The notes under the pieces were generated by a model. That model was not told where the DNA came from, did not search any database, and saw only the letters and a program-made list of their open reading frames with translations. This document shows, piece by piece, positions 16,560 to 27,669 of a stretch of DNA of 40,520 bases. The translations under genes were made by a program, and so were the position numbers. Position 1 is the stretch's first letter, and each line of letters opens with the position of its first letter. The stretch is taken from positions 1 through 40,520 of the forward strand of contig JAHEGH010000025.1 of NCBI GenBank assembly GCA_024639825.1, in the 5' to 3' direction. Origin of the DNA: Gammaproteobacteria bacterium. GTDB taxonomy: Bacteria; Pseudomonadota; Gammaproteobacteria; Steroidobacterales; Woeseiaceae.

Positions 16560-18581
16560 CTACCCGGACACCAGCAGCGCGATTGACTGAGCAGGTAGGG
16601 TGACCTTTCGCACGTCGTTTATCCTGGGTTCTTTTCTGGCGCTGCAGAAAGCTACGCGCCAGTCACGCACGCGGTCGCTGCGCGACAGGCGCATATCCGC
16701 TTTGTGGTCATGAGCGTTAACCAGAATGGCGACCGCAGACTCGCTGCCGTCAGGCTTGCTGCAGGTGATTACCTTTGTAAATGCACGACTGTGGGCCCAC
16801 TCAGCTTCCTGCTTGGTATCACCATACTGGTTGATCCAGTCAATGCGCACGGTACCTTCCGCAAGCTCCAACTCGCCGTGCACATATTGCGGCAGGCGCA
16901 ACAGCGGTGTCTCTCGACGTAGCCAGACAAGTTCGCGGGCCAGTTCGGCGAACAGCGGTTCTTCATCCAGATTCGACCAGTCCAGCCAGCCGGTCTCGTT
17001 ATCCTGCGCATACGCATTGTTGTTGCCTTGCTGCGAATTGCCGAATTCATCGCCGGCCAGGATCATTGGGGTTCCCTGCGACATGAGCAGCGTCGCCAGC
17101 AAATTCAGGCTGTGACGGCGGCGCTGTCGAATGATCTCTTCGTCATCACTGTCACCCTCAACGCCGTAGTTGCAGCTGTAGTTGTGCGAATGCCCGTCAC
17201 GGTTGTTTTCACCATTCGCTTCATTGTGTCTGTGGATATAGCTGACCGAATCACGCAGCGTGAAACCGTCATGTGCGGTGATGAGATTCACGCTGGACAC
17301 CGGTCCGCGGCCACTCGCCTCGAAAATGTCGGCAGAACCATGCAGGCGCCTCGCCAGTACACCGCTCTTGCCGGCGTCACCTCGCCAGAACTGTCGAACA
17401 CCGTCGCGATAGATATCATTCCACTCGGCCCAGCGCGGCGGGAAATTTCCGAGCTGGTAGCCGCCCGGGCCCGGATCCCAGGGCTCGGCAATCAGTTTGG
17501 CGTGTGCCAGTCGCTCGTCGTTGCTGATATCCAACAGCAATGGGTGACCCTTTGAAAAACCGTGATGGCGGCGCCCGAGAATTGTCGCGAGATCGAAGCG
17601 GAATCCATCGACTCCGACGGCTTCCGAAAAATAGGCAAGGCTGTCGATAATCATCTGCCGTACACGCGGGTGCTCGACATTAAGCGTATTGCCGCAGCCT
17701 GTGTCGTTGATATAGACGCCAGGATCATGCGGCAGCGTTCGGTAATAGGTGAGGTTATCGATGCCGCGAAAGCCAACAGTAGGTCCATCATGGCCCGCCT
17801 CGCCGGTGTGATTGTAGGCAACATCGAGAATGACCTCGAGCCCGGCATCGTGAATGCTGCGAATCATGTCGCGCAGCTCGATGTCAGCTGCACCGTTCGC
17901 GTAACGTGGCATTGCTGCGAAGAACGAAATGCTGTTGTAACCCCAGAAGTTGCGCAGGCCTAATTTCGCGAGGTGATGTTCGTCGATAAATGCGTAGACG
18001 GGCATTAACTCGACCGATGTAACGCCAAGCGCCTTGATGTACTCGATGACCCTGTTGTTGCTAAGCCCCGAGAATTTGCCGCGATCTACCTCATCGACAC
18101 CGGGGTGTCGCATCGTATAACCGCGCACGTTGCACTCGTAGAAGATTGTTTCACCCCAGGGGACGAATGGCTTCTGATGCTCTGCTGGCGCGCCGTTCGC
18201 TGTAACCACACTCAACGGGACACTGCCGGCGCTGTCCTCATCGTTCGTGTCGAACACCGCATCGGTCCAGAAAAACTCGCCCTGCAGGCGCCGCGCATAC
18301 GGATCGACGAGCAGTTTGTTGGGGTTACATCGCAGTCCGCGCTCCGGGTCGTGCGGCCCGTGCACGCGGTAGCCATAACGCTGCCCGTCTAAACAGCCAG
18401 GAAGGTACCCGTGCCAAACGCCGTCGCTGCAGTCAGGCAGGTCGTGGCTTGCGACCTGCACACCGGCTTCATTGAAAAGGCACAGCTCCACCCGTCCCGC
18501 GATGGAGGAGTACACAGCGAAATTCGTCCCGTCCTCGTCAGGCGACGGGCCGAGTTTGTCAGGTCGCCCTGTCTCGATCAT
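16560..18581 (-). CDS. glgX: Glycogen debranching enzyme GlgX (isoamylase-type, GH13)
   Basis: A 673-residue protein. An N-terminal CBM48-like domain (about 1-100, GRPDKLGPSPDEDGTNFAVYS) is followed by a GH13 barrel and a C-terminal beta domain. The predicted catalytic triad is visible: Asp330 (GFRFDLA), Glu366 (LIAEPWD) and Asp438 (TAHDGF). The ECNVRGYTMRHPG block is characteristic of GlgX/TreX. It removes the short alpha-1,6 branches left by glycogen phosphorylase. It is the last gene of the glycogen operon; its start overlaps the glgP stop by 4 bases (ATGA). Confidence 0.95.
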   Translation of the reverse strand: MIETGRPDKLGPSPDEDGTNFAVYSSIAGRVELCLFNEAGVQVASHDLPDCSDGVWHGYLPGCLDGQRYGYRVHGPHDPERGLRCNPNKLLVDPYARRLQGEFFWTDAVFDTNDEDSAGSVPLSVVTANGAPAEHQKPFVPWGETIFYECNVRGYTMRHPGVDEVDRGKFSGLSNNRVIEYIKALGVTSVELMPVYAFIDEHHLAKLGLRNFWGYNSISFFAAMPRYANGAADIELRDMIRSIHDAGLEVILDVAYNHTGEAGHDGPTVGFRGIDNLTYYRTLPHDPGVYINDTGCGNTLNVEHPRVRQMIIDSLAYFSEAVGVDGFRFDLATILGRRHHGFSKGHPLLLDISNDERLAHAKLIAEPWDPGPGGYQLGNFPPRWAEWNDIYRDGVRQFWRGDAGKSGVLARRLHGSADIFEASGRGPVSSVNLITAHDGFTLRDSVSYIHRHNEANGENNRDGHSHNYSCNYGVEGDSDDEEIIRQRRRHSLNLLATLLMSQGTPMILAGDEFGNSQQGNNNAYAQDNETGWLDWSNLDEEPLFAELARELVWLRRETPLLRLPQYVHGELELAEGTVRIDWINQYGDTKQEAEWAHSRAFTKVITCSKPDGSESAVAILVNAHDHKADMRLSRSDRVRDWRVAFCSARKEPRINDVRKVTLPAQSIALLVSG

Positions 18582-21082
18582 GAAGACTCGAGCGATATCG
18601 GTTCGACATGCCAGATGTCTTCGTTGTAGTCGCGCATCGTGCGGTCTGTCGAGAATCGACCTGAGCAGGCCGTGTTCAGGATGCTCATGCGCGTCCAGTG
18701 GGCCTCGTCCTGGTATGCCCTGCCAGCCTCTGCCTGAGCATCAATGAAACTGCGGAAGTCCGCTGCCGTCATCCACATGTCGGCAGGTTCTCTGATCGAC
18801 TGGATGATCGAATCGAAGATGCCCGGTTCGAAGTGATTGAAGTGACCGCTTTCGAGCAGATCCATAACGCGTCGGAAATCACTGTCGCCATCGATGATAG
18901 CTTGCGGGTCATAGCTACCGCGCAGCGCTTCGATCTCTTCAACCGTGTTGCCGAACAGGAAGAAGTTCTCGTCGCCCACAGCTTCACGGATCTCCACGTT
19001 CGCGCCGTCAAGCGTCCCGATCGTGATAGCTCCGTTCATCATGAATTTCATGTTGCCGGTTCCGGACGCCTCTTTGCCTGCCGTCGAAATCTGTTCGGAC
19101 AGGTCCGCCGCCGGGCAGATCTTCTCCATGCCCGATACGTTGTAGTCCGGATAGAACACCAGCTGCAGCCGGCCGGCCATTGCCGGGTCGGAATTGATCA
19201 CGCGCGCCACGTTGTTAATGCACTTGATGACCGACTTCGCCATGACGTAGCCCGGTGCGGCTTTGCCCCCGATGATAATCAGGCGTGGCGACAGTTTGTC
19301 ACCGTCACCGCGGCGGATTCGATCGTACAGGTGAATTGCGTGGAGGACGTTTAGCAACTGGCGCTTGTACTCGTGAATGCGCTTGACCTGAACATCAAAC
19401 ATCATGTCCGCAGACACCTCGAGCCCGGTCTTTTTTTCGAGATCGGTAGCCAGTCTTTGTTTATTCGCGAGCTTGACGGCGCGCCAGCGTGCCTGAAAAT
19501 CAGGGTCATCCGCTTGATCCCGGATACCGTCGAGTTCGTCGAGGTTGGTTTTCCAGCCCTCACCAATGGTTTCGCTGATCAGCGATGCCAGCGCCGGGTT
19601 GCAGGCAGCGAGCCAGCGGCGCTGCGTCACGCCGTTAGTCTTGTTGTTAAACCGGTGTGGCCAGAGTTCGGCGAAATCGCGGAACAGGCCCTCGCGAAGC
19701 AGGCGGGAGTGCAGTTCCGCAACCCCATTGATCGAAAAGCTGCCAACAATTGCAAGGTACGCCATGCGAATCATTGGCTGCGAACCCTCCTGGATCAGTG
19801 ACATGCGGCGGATTTTGTCGGTGTCGCCGGGCCAGTGCTGGCTGATCTCCGCAATAAAGCGGGCATTGATCTCGTAGATAATGTCCAGCAGGCGTGGCAG
19901 CAGGCGCCGGAACATCGATACCGGCCACATTTCGAGTGCCTCGGGCAGCAATGTGTGGTTCGTGTATGCCATCGTGTTGCGCGTGATATCCCAGGCATCG
20001 TCCCAGTCCATGCCGTGCTCGTCGATCAGCAGGCGCATCAGCTCCGCGACAGCGATCGCCGGATGCGTGTCATTGAGCTGAAAGCAGTTTTTGGCAGCGA
20101 ACTCGGAGAAGTCGTCGCCATGCCGTTGGCACCAGTCACGGATAGTGTCCTGCAGACTCGCCGACGCGAGGAAGTACTGTTGCCGCAGGCGCAGTTCCTG
20201 GCCATTCTCGGTCGTCGCATTCGGGTACAGGACCATCGTGATGTTTTCGGCCTCGTTTTTTGACGCGACCGAGTCTGCATAGCTCCCGGCGTTGAATTCT
20301 TCGAGGTCAAACTCATTGCGTGCGGCCGCGGACCAGAGACGCAGGGTATTGACGATATCGTTCTCAAATCCCGGCACGGGAATGTCATACGGAATGGCGA
20401 GCACATCGTGTGTATCCACCCAGACAATCCGTGACTTGCCCGATGCATCGATTTGCACGTCGCTGCGTCCGCCAAATTTGATCGTCTGCGCATACTCGAT
20501 GCGTTCGATTTCCCATGGGAAACCCTCACGCAGCCAGGAATCGGCTTCCTCGACCTGGTAGCCGTTCTCGATACGTTGGTGGAACATGCCGTACTGGTAG
20601 CGAATGCCATAGCCAACGACAGGCAGCGACAACGTCGCGCAGCTGTCCAGGAAACAGGCGGCGAGTCGCCCCAGGCCGCCATTGCCGAGACCGGTATCCC
20701 TTTCGCGTGCGCACACGTCTTCGAGATCAAGGCCAATGCGCTCGAGCGCCTCGGTCGTTTCGTTTTCAATGCCGAGATTCAGCAACGCGTTTCGCAGCAG
20801 TCTGCCCATCAGGAACTCAAGCGACAGGTAGGCAACGCGTCGTGAGTCATCGACCTCAAGGGCATTGCGCGTTTTGCGCCAGCGTTCCATCAGCCGGTCG
20901 CGAGCCGCATACACAACGGCCTGGTACAGGAACGGTGAGTCTATCTTGATGGTGCGCCGTCCCAGCATGCGCCCGAAATAGTGAGTGAAGTCACTCAGGA
21001 TCGCGTCAGTAGTCATCGGCAAGTCCGTGGTCTGCAACAACTCCCGATCACCAATCTGTTTTTCAGGTTTCGCCGATTTCAT
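18578..21082 (-). CDS. glgP: Glycogen/alpha-glucan phosphorylase (GT35)
   Basis: An 834-residue GT35 enzyme of standard length that releases glucose-1-phosphate from alpha-1,4-glucan ends. The PLP-binding lysine is Lys679 in [15 protein letters not shown], followed by TLDGANVEI. The N-terminal [15 protein letters not shown] motif and HEYKRQLLN are also present. The ATG at 21082 overlaps the glgB stop by 4 bases, and the stop overlaps the glgX start. Synthesis and degradation genes therefore share one transcript. No domain is missing. Confidence 0.97.
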   Translation of the reverse strand: MKSAKPEKQIGDRELLQTTDLPMTTDAILSDFTHYFGRMLGRRTIKIDSPFLYQAVVYAARDRLMERWRKTRNALEVDDSRRVAYLSLEFLMGRLLRNALLNLGIENETTEALERIGLDLEDVCARERDTGLGNGGLGRLAACFLDSCATLSLPVVGYGIRYQYGMFHQRIENGYQVEEADSWLREGFPWEIERIEYAQTIKFGGRSDVQIDASGKSRIVWVDTHDVLAIPYDIPVPGFENDIVNTLRLWSAAARNEFDLEEFNAGSYADSVASKNEAENITMVLYPNATTENGQELRLRQQYFLASASLQDTIRDWCQRHGDDFSEFAAKNCFQLNDTHPAIAVAELMRLLIDEHGMDWDDAWDITRNTMAYTNHTLLPEALEMWPVSMFRRLLPRLLDIIYEINARFIAEISQHWPGDTDKIRRMSLIQEGSQPMIRMAYLAIVGSFSINGVAELHSRLLREGLFRDFAELWPHRFNNKTNGVTQRRWLAACNPALASLISETIGEGWKTNLDELDGIRDQADDPDFQARWRAVKLANKQRLATDLEKKTGLEVSADMMFDVQVKRIHEYKRQLLNVLHAIHLYDRIRRGDGDKLSPRLIIIGGKAAPGYVMAKSVIKCINNVARVINSDPAMAGRLQLVFYPDYNVSGMEKICPAADLSEQISTAGKEASGTGNMKFMMNGAITIGTLDGANVEIREAVGDENFFLFGNTVEEIEALRGSYDPQAIIDGDSDFRRVMDLLESGHFNHFEPGIFDSIIQSIREPADMWMTAADFRSFIDAQAEAGRAYQDEAHWTRMSILNTACSGRFSTDRTMRDYNEDIWHVEPISLESS

Positions 21083-23238
21083 TCTATCTCCAGAAAGATT
21101 GTGGCCAGCGGCGGCAGCGTTAGCTCGATCGAGAATGGTCTGCCGTGCTGGCCGTTGCTGGTTGAGCTGGCGGTCCGGGAGCCGGCGCCGCTGCCACCAT
21201 ACTGTTCGTCATCGGTATTAAGAACTGTGCGGTACACACCGCTCTCCGGTATTCCCACTTTGAAGCCGTCGCGAACCAGTGGCGTCAGGTTCGTCACGCA
21301 GACGACAAAGTGGCCATGCGCATCGCGTCGTAACCAGCTGAGGACGCTACTGTCGCGGTCGTTCCAGTCAATCCACTCGAAGCCCCGGTCGTCGAAATCG
21401 ATCTCGTGCAGCGCCGGCGTGTTCACGTAAAGGCGGTTCAGGTCACGCAGCAGCGCCTGGACTCCCTGGTGTCCGGAGTCGTTGAGCAGGTGCCAGTCGA
21501 GCGACTGATCGTGATTCCACTCCCGCTCCTGGGCAATCTCGTTGCCCATGAACAGCAGTTTCTTGCCAGGGTGTGCAAACATGGCCCCGTAGTAGGCGCG
21601 CAGGTTTGCCAGCTGCTGCCAGCGATCCCCGGGCATGCGCCCGAGGATTGAGCGTTTGCCATGCACGACCTCGTCGTGGGACAGCGGCAGGATGAAATTC
21701 TCATTGAATGCGTACACAAGACCGAAGGTCATCTTGTCGTGGTGGAACTTGCGGTGTACCGGGTCTTCCGACATGTAGGCCAGGGTGTCGTTCATCCAGC
21801 CCATGTTCCACTTGTAGGTAAACCCCAGGCCGCCGTGGTCAACCGGCCGTGACACCCCTGGCCATGCGGTCGATTCCTCGGCGTACGAAGTTGCGCCGTG
21901 TGCGTGTAACTCTGTGTTCAGGCGCTTCAGGAATTCGACGGCCTCCAGATTTTCATTGCCACCGCGCTCGTTCGGCACCCATTCACCTTCTTCACGCGAA
22001 TAGTCGAGATAAAGCATCGACGCGACGGCATCGACTCGCAGGCCGTCAATGTGAAACTCATCGATCCAGTACAACGCATTGCCGATCAGATAGTTGATAA
22101 CCTCGCGGCGGCCGTAATTGAAGACCAGGGTGCCCCAGTCAGCGTGCTCACCCTTCCGTGGATCCGCGTGTTCGTACAATGCCGTGCCGTCAAAACGACG
22201 CAGCCCGTGTTCGTCGCCTGGGAAGTGCGCCGGGACCCAGTCCATGATGACGCCGATGCCCCGCGCATGGCAGGCGTCGACCAGGGCCCGGAAGTCGTCG
22301 GGCGTACCAAACCGCTGTGTTGGTGCGAACATCCCGATGGGCTGGTAACCCCAGGACCCGTCGAAAGGATGTTCTGTTACAGGGAGCAACTCAATATGTG
22401 TGAAACCCATGTCGGCCACATAGGGCACCAGTTCTCGGGCAAGATCCGAGTAGGTCAGGTAGCTGCCGTCATCCTTGCGACGCCATGAGCCGAGGTGAAC
22501 CTCGTAAATGCTGGTCGGGGCATCCAGTTCCGGTCCGGTTCTGTGCTGCCGCAGCCAATCATCGTCATTCCAGTCGTAGTGGCTCGCGAAGACTACCGAT
22601 GAGTTCCCGGGCGGTGGTTCGTGCAACGTTCCGTAAGGGTCGGCCTTGAGTGGCAGGAGTTTTCCAGCCGCGTCCGTAATTTCATACTTGTATAGCGCGC
22701 CGCTACCGACACCCGGCAGGAATATTTCCCAGATTCCGTTACCCGGGTGCAGCCGCATGACATGCCGGCGGCCATCCCAGCTGTTGAAGTCGCCGACGAC
22801 GCTGACGCGCGACGCGTTGGGCGCCCACACGGCGAATCGGGTCCCGCTGATGCCCTGCACAGTTCGAAGATGTGCGCCAAGCTTGCGGTATACGTACCGG
22901 TCGGAGCCTTCGCCGAGGAGGTACAGGTCCATCTCGCCCAGCGTCGACGGGAATCGGTAGGGATCTTCGACGAGCTGTGTTTCACCGGACTGCCAGGTTA
23001 CGCGTAGGGCATAGCGTCGCTTACGCGACGGCATTGGCGCTTCGAACAGCCCGCTATCATGGATACGGCGCATCGATGCCAGTTTAGTGCCATCGCCTTC
23101 AACGAGGTCGACGGCTTTAGCGCCCGGCTGCAGCGTTCGGACGACACGACCATTTGCCGTCGGATGCGGTCCGAGAAAGGCAAACGGATTATTGTGCCGG
23201 CCTTCTGCCAGCGCGTTGATTTCGGACTGTTTACTCAT
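21079..23238 (-). CDS. glgB: 1,4-alpha-glucan branching enzyme (GH13)
   Basis: A 719-residue enzyme. The ATG at 23238 is preferred: it overlaps the glgA stop (ATGAGTAA) and yields the usual [20 protein letters not shown] opening, whereas the frame could extend to a TTG at 23292 inside glgA. An N-terminal domain with [11 protein letters not shown], a CBM48 domain (about 115-215, [20 protein letters not shown]), a GH13 barrel with Asp403 (GLRVDAVAS), AEESTAWPG and [10 protein letters not shown], and a C-terminal beta domain are all present. It cuts alpha-1,4 chains and re-attaches them by alpha-1,6 bonds. Confidence 0.96.
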   Translation of the reverse strand: MSKQSEINALAEGRHNNPFAFLGPHPTANGRVVRTLQPGAKAVDLVEGDGTKLASMRRIHDSGLFEAPMPSRKRRYALRVTWQSGETQLVEDPYRFPSTLGEMDLYLLGEGSDRYVYRKLGAHLRTVQGISGTRFAVWAPNASRVSVVGDFNSWDGRRHVMRLHPGNGIWEIFLPGVGSGALYKYEITDAAGKLLPLKADPYGTLHEPPPGNSSVVFASHYDWNDDDWLRQHRTGPELDAPTSIYEVHLGSWRRKDDGSYLTYSDLARELVPYVADMGFTHIELLPVTEHPFDGSWGYQPIGMFAPTQRFGTPDDFRALVDACHARGIGVIMDWVPAHFPGDEHGLRRFDGTALYEHADPRKGEHADWGTLVFNYGRREVINYLIGNALYWIDEFHIDGLRVDAVASMLYLDYSREEGEWVPNERGGNENLEAVEFLKRLNTELHAHGATSYAEESTAWPGVSRPVDHGGLGFTYKWNMGWMNDTLAYMSEDPVHRKFHHDKMTFGLVYAFNENFILPLSHDEVVHGKRSILGRMPGDRWQQLANLRAYYGAMFAHPGKKLLFMGNEIAQEREWNHDQSLDWHLLNDSGHQGVQALLRDLNRLYVNTPALHEIDFDDRGFEWIDWNDRDSSVLSWLRRDAHGHFVVCVTNLTPLVRDGFKVGIPESGVYRTVLNTDDEQYGGSGAGSRTASSTSNGQHGRPFSIELTLPPLATIFLEIE

Positions 23239-24781
23239 GGTCGTCGAGGTAAAGACCCTTGATGGTTTGTTGTGCTGCCGATGCCCAGTCAAAACGCTGT
23301 GCCGCGGCGGCTTTCTGGATTTCCTGCCAGCGCACCGGATCTTCGGTGCGCAGCGCGAGTGCCTTGAGCGTTACGTCGACGAATGCGTCGGCCTGTGCAT
23401 CCGGGGTTGTGCCTCGAAACAGAAAGCCCGTCTCGCCGTGATTGATTGTATCGCTTAGCCCACCAACCGCGTGAGCAACGCACGGCTGGCCATATCGCAT
23501 GGCGAGCATCTGGCTGATGCCGCAGGGCTCAAAGCTCGAGGGCATGAGGAACAGGTCGCCAGCGTGGTACAGAGGGTCAGCAAGGACCTCCGAGTATCCG
23601 CACAGGAAGATTAGGTTCGGGAGTTTTTCTGCCACTTCCAGCATTCGTGCCTCATATCGCGCTTCGCCACTGCCGAGCACAACGATGACGGCGTTGCGCC
23701 CGAGACTGCGGGCGATGCGCTCGATCGGCGTCTCGCCCGATGCGTCAGGGTGCAGCAGTAGCGCAGCCTTCTGGGCCACGAGCCGGCCGATACTCGTCAG
23801 CAAGTGAGAAGGTCTGCGCTTGGGCATTGCCGCGACACGCTCCAGCGCCAGCTTGTGTGCGGTATTGGCTGGAGCATCCTTCTGCCAATCGTGGAGTTGC
23901 GCTTCGAGCATGCCGAGAATGCGTTGCCAGCCGGGACGACGGCCGGCCGCAGCTCCATAAAAGCAACCGTTGAGAACGCCGCTCAGGCGCCCGCCCTCGT
24001 AGGCAGCTTGAAGTAACGTCTCAAGACCTTCGCCGCCGATAAAGCCGGTGTCCGGATCGCTGGGCTGGCAAATTTCCTGTGCATAGGTCGGGGATACCGT
24101 GCTGACCTTGTCAGCCAGGCGTATCGCCGCCGCCATCGGGTTGATGCAATGCGTATGTTCGGGGTCGCAGATCTCACTGTTGTCTGCGGCCATTCCGTGA
24201 TACCAGGCGGCCAGCGACGAATCGTCGCCGTCGAGCGGTCGCGTGCCCTGGTACGACAGATTGTGAATCGTAAATACCGTGCGAATGCTGCGCAGTTCCG
24301 CAAATTCTTCGAGGTACTTCGTAACCGGCAGGTACAGCGCGGCATGCCAGTCGTGGAGGTGGATGACGTCAGGTCTGTGCTCAAGCGAACGTATCCAGGC
24401 GGCAGCCGCTATACAGAACAGCGCAAACTTATTGGCGTCCGTGGCAAACGGTCTGTCACCATCTTCTCCGTAGTAGATGCGTCCGGCGCCCTGCGCCTCG
24501 AACAGCTCATGGTGCAGAATGATGTTCTCCACGCCGCCTTCGCTGGCGAGTTGCCAGACTTCGACTTCGTGCTGCGCCCCGCGAAACGGCACGGTGACCG
24601 TGGCCGATCGTGTGGCGCCGGTCAGCCGGTGTAGCATCCCGTAGGATGGCGTTGCGACGCGCACGCGCCAGCCTTCGCTGGCCAGCGCCTTGGGCAGGTC
24701 GCGCACGACGTCACCGACGCCACCGACCTTGCCACCAGGGAGGGCGCCGTTCTCAGAGGCGAGAAACAGGACGGAGGACAT
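23231..24781 (-). CDS. glgA: Glycogen synthase, GT5 family
   Basis: A 516-residue GT-B fold enzyme extending glucan from ADP-glucose. The N-terminal donor loop reads [16 protein letters not shown], where Escherichia coli-type GlgA has [27 protein letters not shown] and the C-terminal [14 protein letters not shown] (with the conserved Glu) are in place. A gap of 16 bases separates it from glgC upstream, and the downstream glgB start overlaps its stop by 8 bases. The region joining the two domains (about 265-330) is less conserved than usual. Either ADP- or UDP-glucose specificity could be argued from the loop, but the glgC neighbour favours ADP-glucose. Confidence 0.93.
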   Translation of the reverse strand: MSSVLFLASENGALPGGKVGGVGDVVRDLPKALASEGWRVRVATPSYGMLHRLTGATRSATVTVPFRGAQHEVEVWQLASEGGVENIILHHELFEAQGAGRIYYGEDGDRPFATDANKFALFCIAAAAWIRSLEHRPDVIHLHDWHAALYLPVTKYLEEFAELRSIRTVFTIHNLSYQGTRPLDGDDSSLAAWYHGMAADNSEICDPEHTHCINPMAAAIRLADKVSTVSPTYAQEICQPSDPDTGFIGGEGLETLLQAAYEGGRLSGVLNGCFYGAAAGRRPGWQRILGMLEAQLHDWQKDAPANTAHKLALERVAAMPKRRPSHLLTSIGRLVAQKAALLLHPDASGETPIERIARSLGRNAVIVVLGSGEARYEARMLEVAEKLPNLIFLCGYSEVLADPLYHAGDLFLMPSSFEPCGISQMLAMRYGQPCVAHAVGGLSDTINHGETGFLFRGTTPDAQADAFVDVTLKALALRTEDPVRWQEIQKAAAAQRFDWASAAQQTIKGLYLDDHE

Positions 24782-24797
24782 ATCGAAAACAGGTTTC

Positions 24798-26087
24798 CTA
24801 GCGCGTGAAGTGCAGCTGTTGCCCCAGCATATCCGGGGTGACCAGCGTAATGCCCTTGCGGGTTACACGGAAGCCGCGCTCGCGATCGGCATCGTGATCG
24901 ATACCAATCGTCGTTCCCTCCGGAATCTTGCAGCCACGATCGATAATTGATCGATGGATGCGGGAGTGCTCCCCAATATCGACGTCCGGGAGAACGACCG
25001 AGTCTGTGACTTCGCTGTATGAGTGGACGTAGCAATCAGAAAACAACAGCGAGCCGCGCACGGTCGAACCCGAGATCACGCAACCGCCTGCCACCATTGA
25101 CTGGATAGCCGAACCGCGGCGGTCGTCCAGGTCGAATACAAACTTGGCGGGCGGTGACTGTACCTGGTGCGTCCAGATCGGCCAGATCTTGTCGTACAAA
25201 TTGAGCTGGGGCGAGACCGAAATAAGTTCCATGTTGGCTTCCCAGAACGCATCGAGGGTGCCGACATCTCTCCAGTAAGCCTGTGCCCCGGTTTCCGGGT
25301 CGCGGAACGGGTAGGCGTAGGCGCGGTACTGATGAATCAGGTTCGGGATGACGTTCTTGCCGAAGTCGTGCTGAGTATCGACGGTGTCAGCATCGCGAAT
25401 AACCTGTTCGTAAAGGAACTCGGTATTGAACAGGTAGTTGCCCATCGAGGCGAGGCAAATGCCCGGCTTACCGGGAACCGAGTTTGGTTTGTCCGGTTTC
25501 TCGTCGAAGGCAATAATGCGTCCCGTTTCGTCGACGGTCATCACGCCCAGTTCACCAGCTGCTTCCTCGACCGGAACCTCGAGGCAACAGATGCTCATGT
25601 CGGCCTGTTGCTCGTTGTGGAAAGCGAGGAACGGACCGTAGTCCATTTTATAGACATGGTCGCCTGCGAGGATAAGTACGAACTCCGGCTTGTGGGTGCG
25701 AATGATGTCGAGATTCTGGTAGATCGCATCCGCAGTGCCACGGTACCACTCGCCTCCGACACGCTGCGACGCTGGCAGGATGTCGACAAACTCACGGTCG
25801 CCGGCACCGGACTGGAACCATGACCAGCCGTTCAACAGATGGCGAATAAGCGAATGCGCCTTGTATTGGGTCAGAACGCCGATTCGACGAATGCCGGAAT
25901 TGATGCAGTTCGATAGTGGAAAGTCGATGATGCGAAATTTGCCGCCGAAATGGAGTCCTGGCTTGGCGCGCCAGCTGGTCAGTTCGTGCAGTCTCGAGCC
26001 CTGGCCTCCCGCAAGAATTAGTGCGAGTGTCTGCCGCGTAAGGCGGCTGACGAAACGCGCGTCGTCTTTCTTCCTGATGTCATTCAT
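24798..26087 (-). CDS. glgC: Glucose-1-phosphate adenylyltransferase (ADP-glucose pyrophosphorylase)
   Basis: A 429-residue enzyme that makes ADP-glucose from ATP and glucose-1-phosphate, the regulated first step of glycogen synthesis. [15 protein letters not shown] (nucleotide loop), [20 protein letters not shown], the catalytic region [11 protein letters not shown] and the sugar-binding FDEKPDKP are present. A left-handed beta-helix domain fills about 300-429. The ATG at 26087 gives the family-typical [18 protein letters not shown] opening; the frame could extend 14 codons further to 26129, without a matching family sequence. The 54-base gap after malQ is the widest within the glg genes but shows no convincing promoter. 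Confidence 0.96.
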   Translation of the reverse strand: MNDIRKKDDARFVSRLTRQTLALILAGGQGSRLHELTSWRAKPGLHFGGKFRIIDFPLSNCINSGIRRIGVLTQYKAHSLIRHLLNGWSWFQSGAGDREFVDILPASQRVGGEWYRGTADAIYQNLDIIRTHKPEFVLILAGDHVYKMDYGPFLAFHNEQQADMSICCLEVPVEEAAGELGVMTVDETGRIIAFDEKPDKPNSVPGKPGICLASMGNYLFNTEFLYEQVIRDADTVDTQHDFGKNVIPNLIHQYRAYAYPFRDPETGAQAYWRDVGTLDAFWEANMELISVSPQLNLYDKIWPIWTHQVQSPPAKFVFDLDDRRGSAIQSMVAGGCVISGSTVRGSLLFSDCYVHSYSEVTDSVVLPDVDIGEHSRIHRSIIDRGCKIPEGTTIGIDHDADRERGFRVTRKGITLVTPDMLGQQLHFTR

Positions 26088-26141
26088 AGTCGGCAGTTCC
26101 CGGTTGGATTCAGAGGCGCACCTCCGCATTCGGGCGCCCGG

Positions 26142-27662
26142 TCAAGATGCCGATGCCCGTCCTGAGGCGCTAACCATGGAGGCGATATTGTCGCAGATAT
26201 CAGGCGAGAGTTGCGCATCAATTACGCGCCAGCGCCAGTTTCCTGCGGAGGTTCCCGGCGTGTTGATCCGCGCTTCTGAGCCCAGCCCCAGGTAGTCCTG
26301 CAGCGGAGCGATGGCGATACGTGCTGCTGTCGAAAATGCCGCACGGATCAAATCCGTATGCACCGTTTGGGTGCGTCCGCCCGATATGCGAAGCGCCGCC
26401 TCTTGTGTTGCTGCGATCTCCGGCGCGCTACGCATATCATCCGGGCTGCCGTGGAACCAGCCGAGGGTTGTGTCATTGTCGTGCGTACCGGTGTAGCAGA
26501 TGCTGTTCTTGCCCACATCAGACAATTCGAATCCGGCATCGCACACATCAAACTGCAGGACACGCATGCCCGGGAGTTGGTGGCGATCGCGGAGGGCGGT
26601 AACGTCGGGCGTTATGACGCCCAGGTCTTCGGCGACGATCGGCAGATCGCCCAGCGCGGCGCGAATAGCGTCGAAAATGGCATCGCCTGGTCCGGGTTCC
26701 CAGGCGCCATCGCGTGCCGTTGCCGCTTCCGCGGGCACAGACCAGTAGGCCTCAAAGCCGCGGAAGTGATCAATACGCACAAGATCGACAAGTTTGGCGG
26801 TGGCCCGTACGCGGGCGATCCACCACGCATAGCCGTTAGCTGCATGCATGTCCCAGTCGTAAAGCGGGTTGCCCCAGAGCTGACCGTCCTCGCTGAAGTA
26901 ATCGGGCGGAACTCCGGCAACGTGGTCCGGATGGCCGTCGTTATCAATCCGCAGGATGTTGCGGTTCGCCCAGGCATCAGCGCTGTCGAGCGCAATATAG
27001 ATCGGCATGTCACCAAACAACAGAACACCATTGGCGTTTGCGTACTCTCGCAGCGCGTACCACTGACGGAAGAACAGGAACTGCATAATTTTGATGGCCC
27101 GGATCCGTGCGCGTTCCTGCCTTTCGAGTTTTTCGAGGGCGTTCGCATCGCGATGCACATACGCGGGTTGCCATTCCGGCCAGGGCTTTTCGCCGTGGCT
27201 CGACTTTAGAATCCGGAATAACGCGTAGTCGTGCAGCCATTCCTTGTCATTTCTCTCGACGAATTCTTTGAAGTCATCAAGAACTTCGTCGTTAACGGTG
27301 TCTTCGAAACGACTGGCTGCGAGCGCCAGCAAGCGGGTCTTAACAGGAATCAGGGAGCCGTAGTCAACGTATCGATCAGGCAAGGTCGTCAGCTCGCTGA
27401 CTTCATCGTGATTGAGCAGGCGCAGTTCGATCAGGTTGCCTATATCAATGAGCATTTCATTGCCGGCGAAGGTGGACAGCGGCTGGTAGGGCGAATCACC
27501 GTAGGCGGTCGGTCCGACCGGCAGGAATTGCCAGACAGTCAGTGCCATACGATGCAGGGTGTCGACGAAGGTCTTCGCCCCAGCACCGAGCTCGCCGATG
27601 CCGTAGGGGCCGGGCAATGAGGTTATAGGCAGGCAAACGCCGGCGCGACGGTCGTTTACCAA
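26142..27662 (-). CDS. malQ: 4-alpha-glucanotransferase (amylomaltase, GH77)
   Basis: A 506-residue GH77 enzyme that disproportionates maltooligosaccharides left after phosphorylase and debranching action. The catalytic residues are visible: nucleophile Asp298 (RIDHFRGF), acid/base Glu345 (VAEDLGVI) and Asp395 (GTHDNDTT). The opening RRAGVCLPITSLPGPYGIGELG and GDSPYQPLS are typical. The start appears to be TTG at 27662; the only nearby ATG upstream is out of frame and stops at once, so weak initiation is expected. It lies 7 bases after the DUF2189 gene, which places it in the same transcript. Confidence 0.94.
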   Translation of the reverse strand: MVNDRRAGVCLPITSLPGPYGIGELGAGAKTFVDTLHRMALTVWQFLPVGPTAYGDSPYQPLSTFAGNEMLIDIGNLIELRLLNHDEVSELTTLPDRYVDYGSLIPVKTRLLALAASRFEDTVNDEVLDDFKEFVERNDKEWLHDYALFRILKSSHGEKPWPEWQPAYVHRDANALEKLERQERARIRAIKIMQFLFFRQWYALREYANANGVLLFGDMPIYIALDSADAWANRNILRIDNDGHPDHVAGVPPDYFSEDGQLWGNPLYDWDMHAANGYAWWIARVRATAKLVDLVRIDHFRGFEAYWSVPAEAATARDGAWEPGPGDAIFDAIRAALGDLPIVAEDLGVITPDVTALRDRHQLPGMRVLQFDVCDAGFELSDVGKNSICYTGTHDNDTTLGWFHGSPDDMRSAPEIAATQEAALRISGGRTQTVHTDLIRAAFSTAARIAIAPLQDYLGLGSEARINTPGTSAGNWRWRVIDAQLSPDICDNIASMVSASGRASAS

Positions 27663-27669
27663 TTTATTT

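Noticed and set aside
23239..23292. N-terminal extension of glgB to a TTG start
   Set aside because: It lies entirely inside glgA, lacks family similarity, and the ATG at 23238 gives the standard GlgB opening.
26088..26141. Internal promoter between malQ and glgC
   Set aside because: A TTGACC occurs on the minus strand near the malQ stop, but no -10 hexamer lies at a usable spacing.
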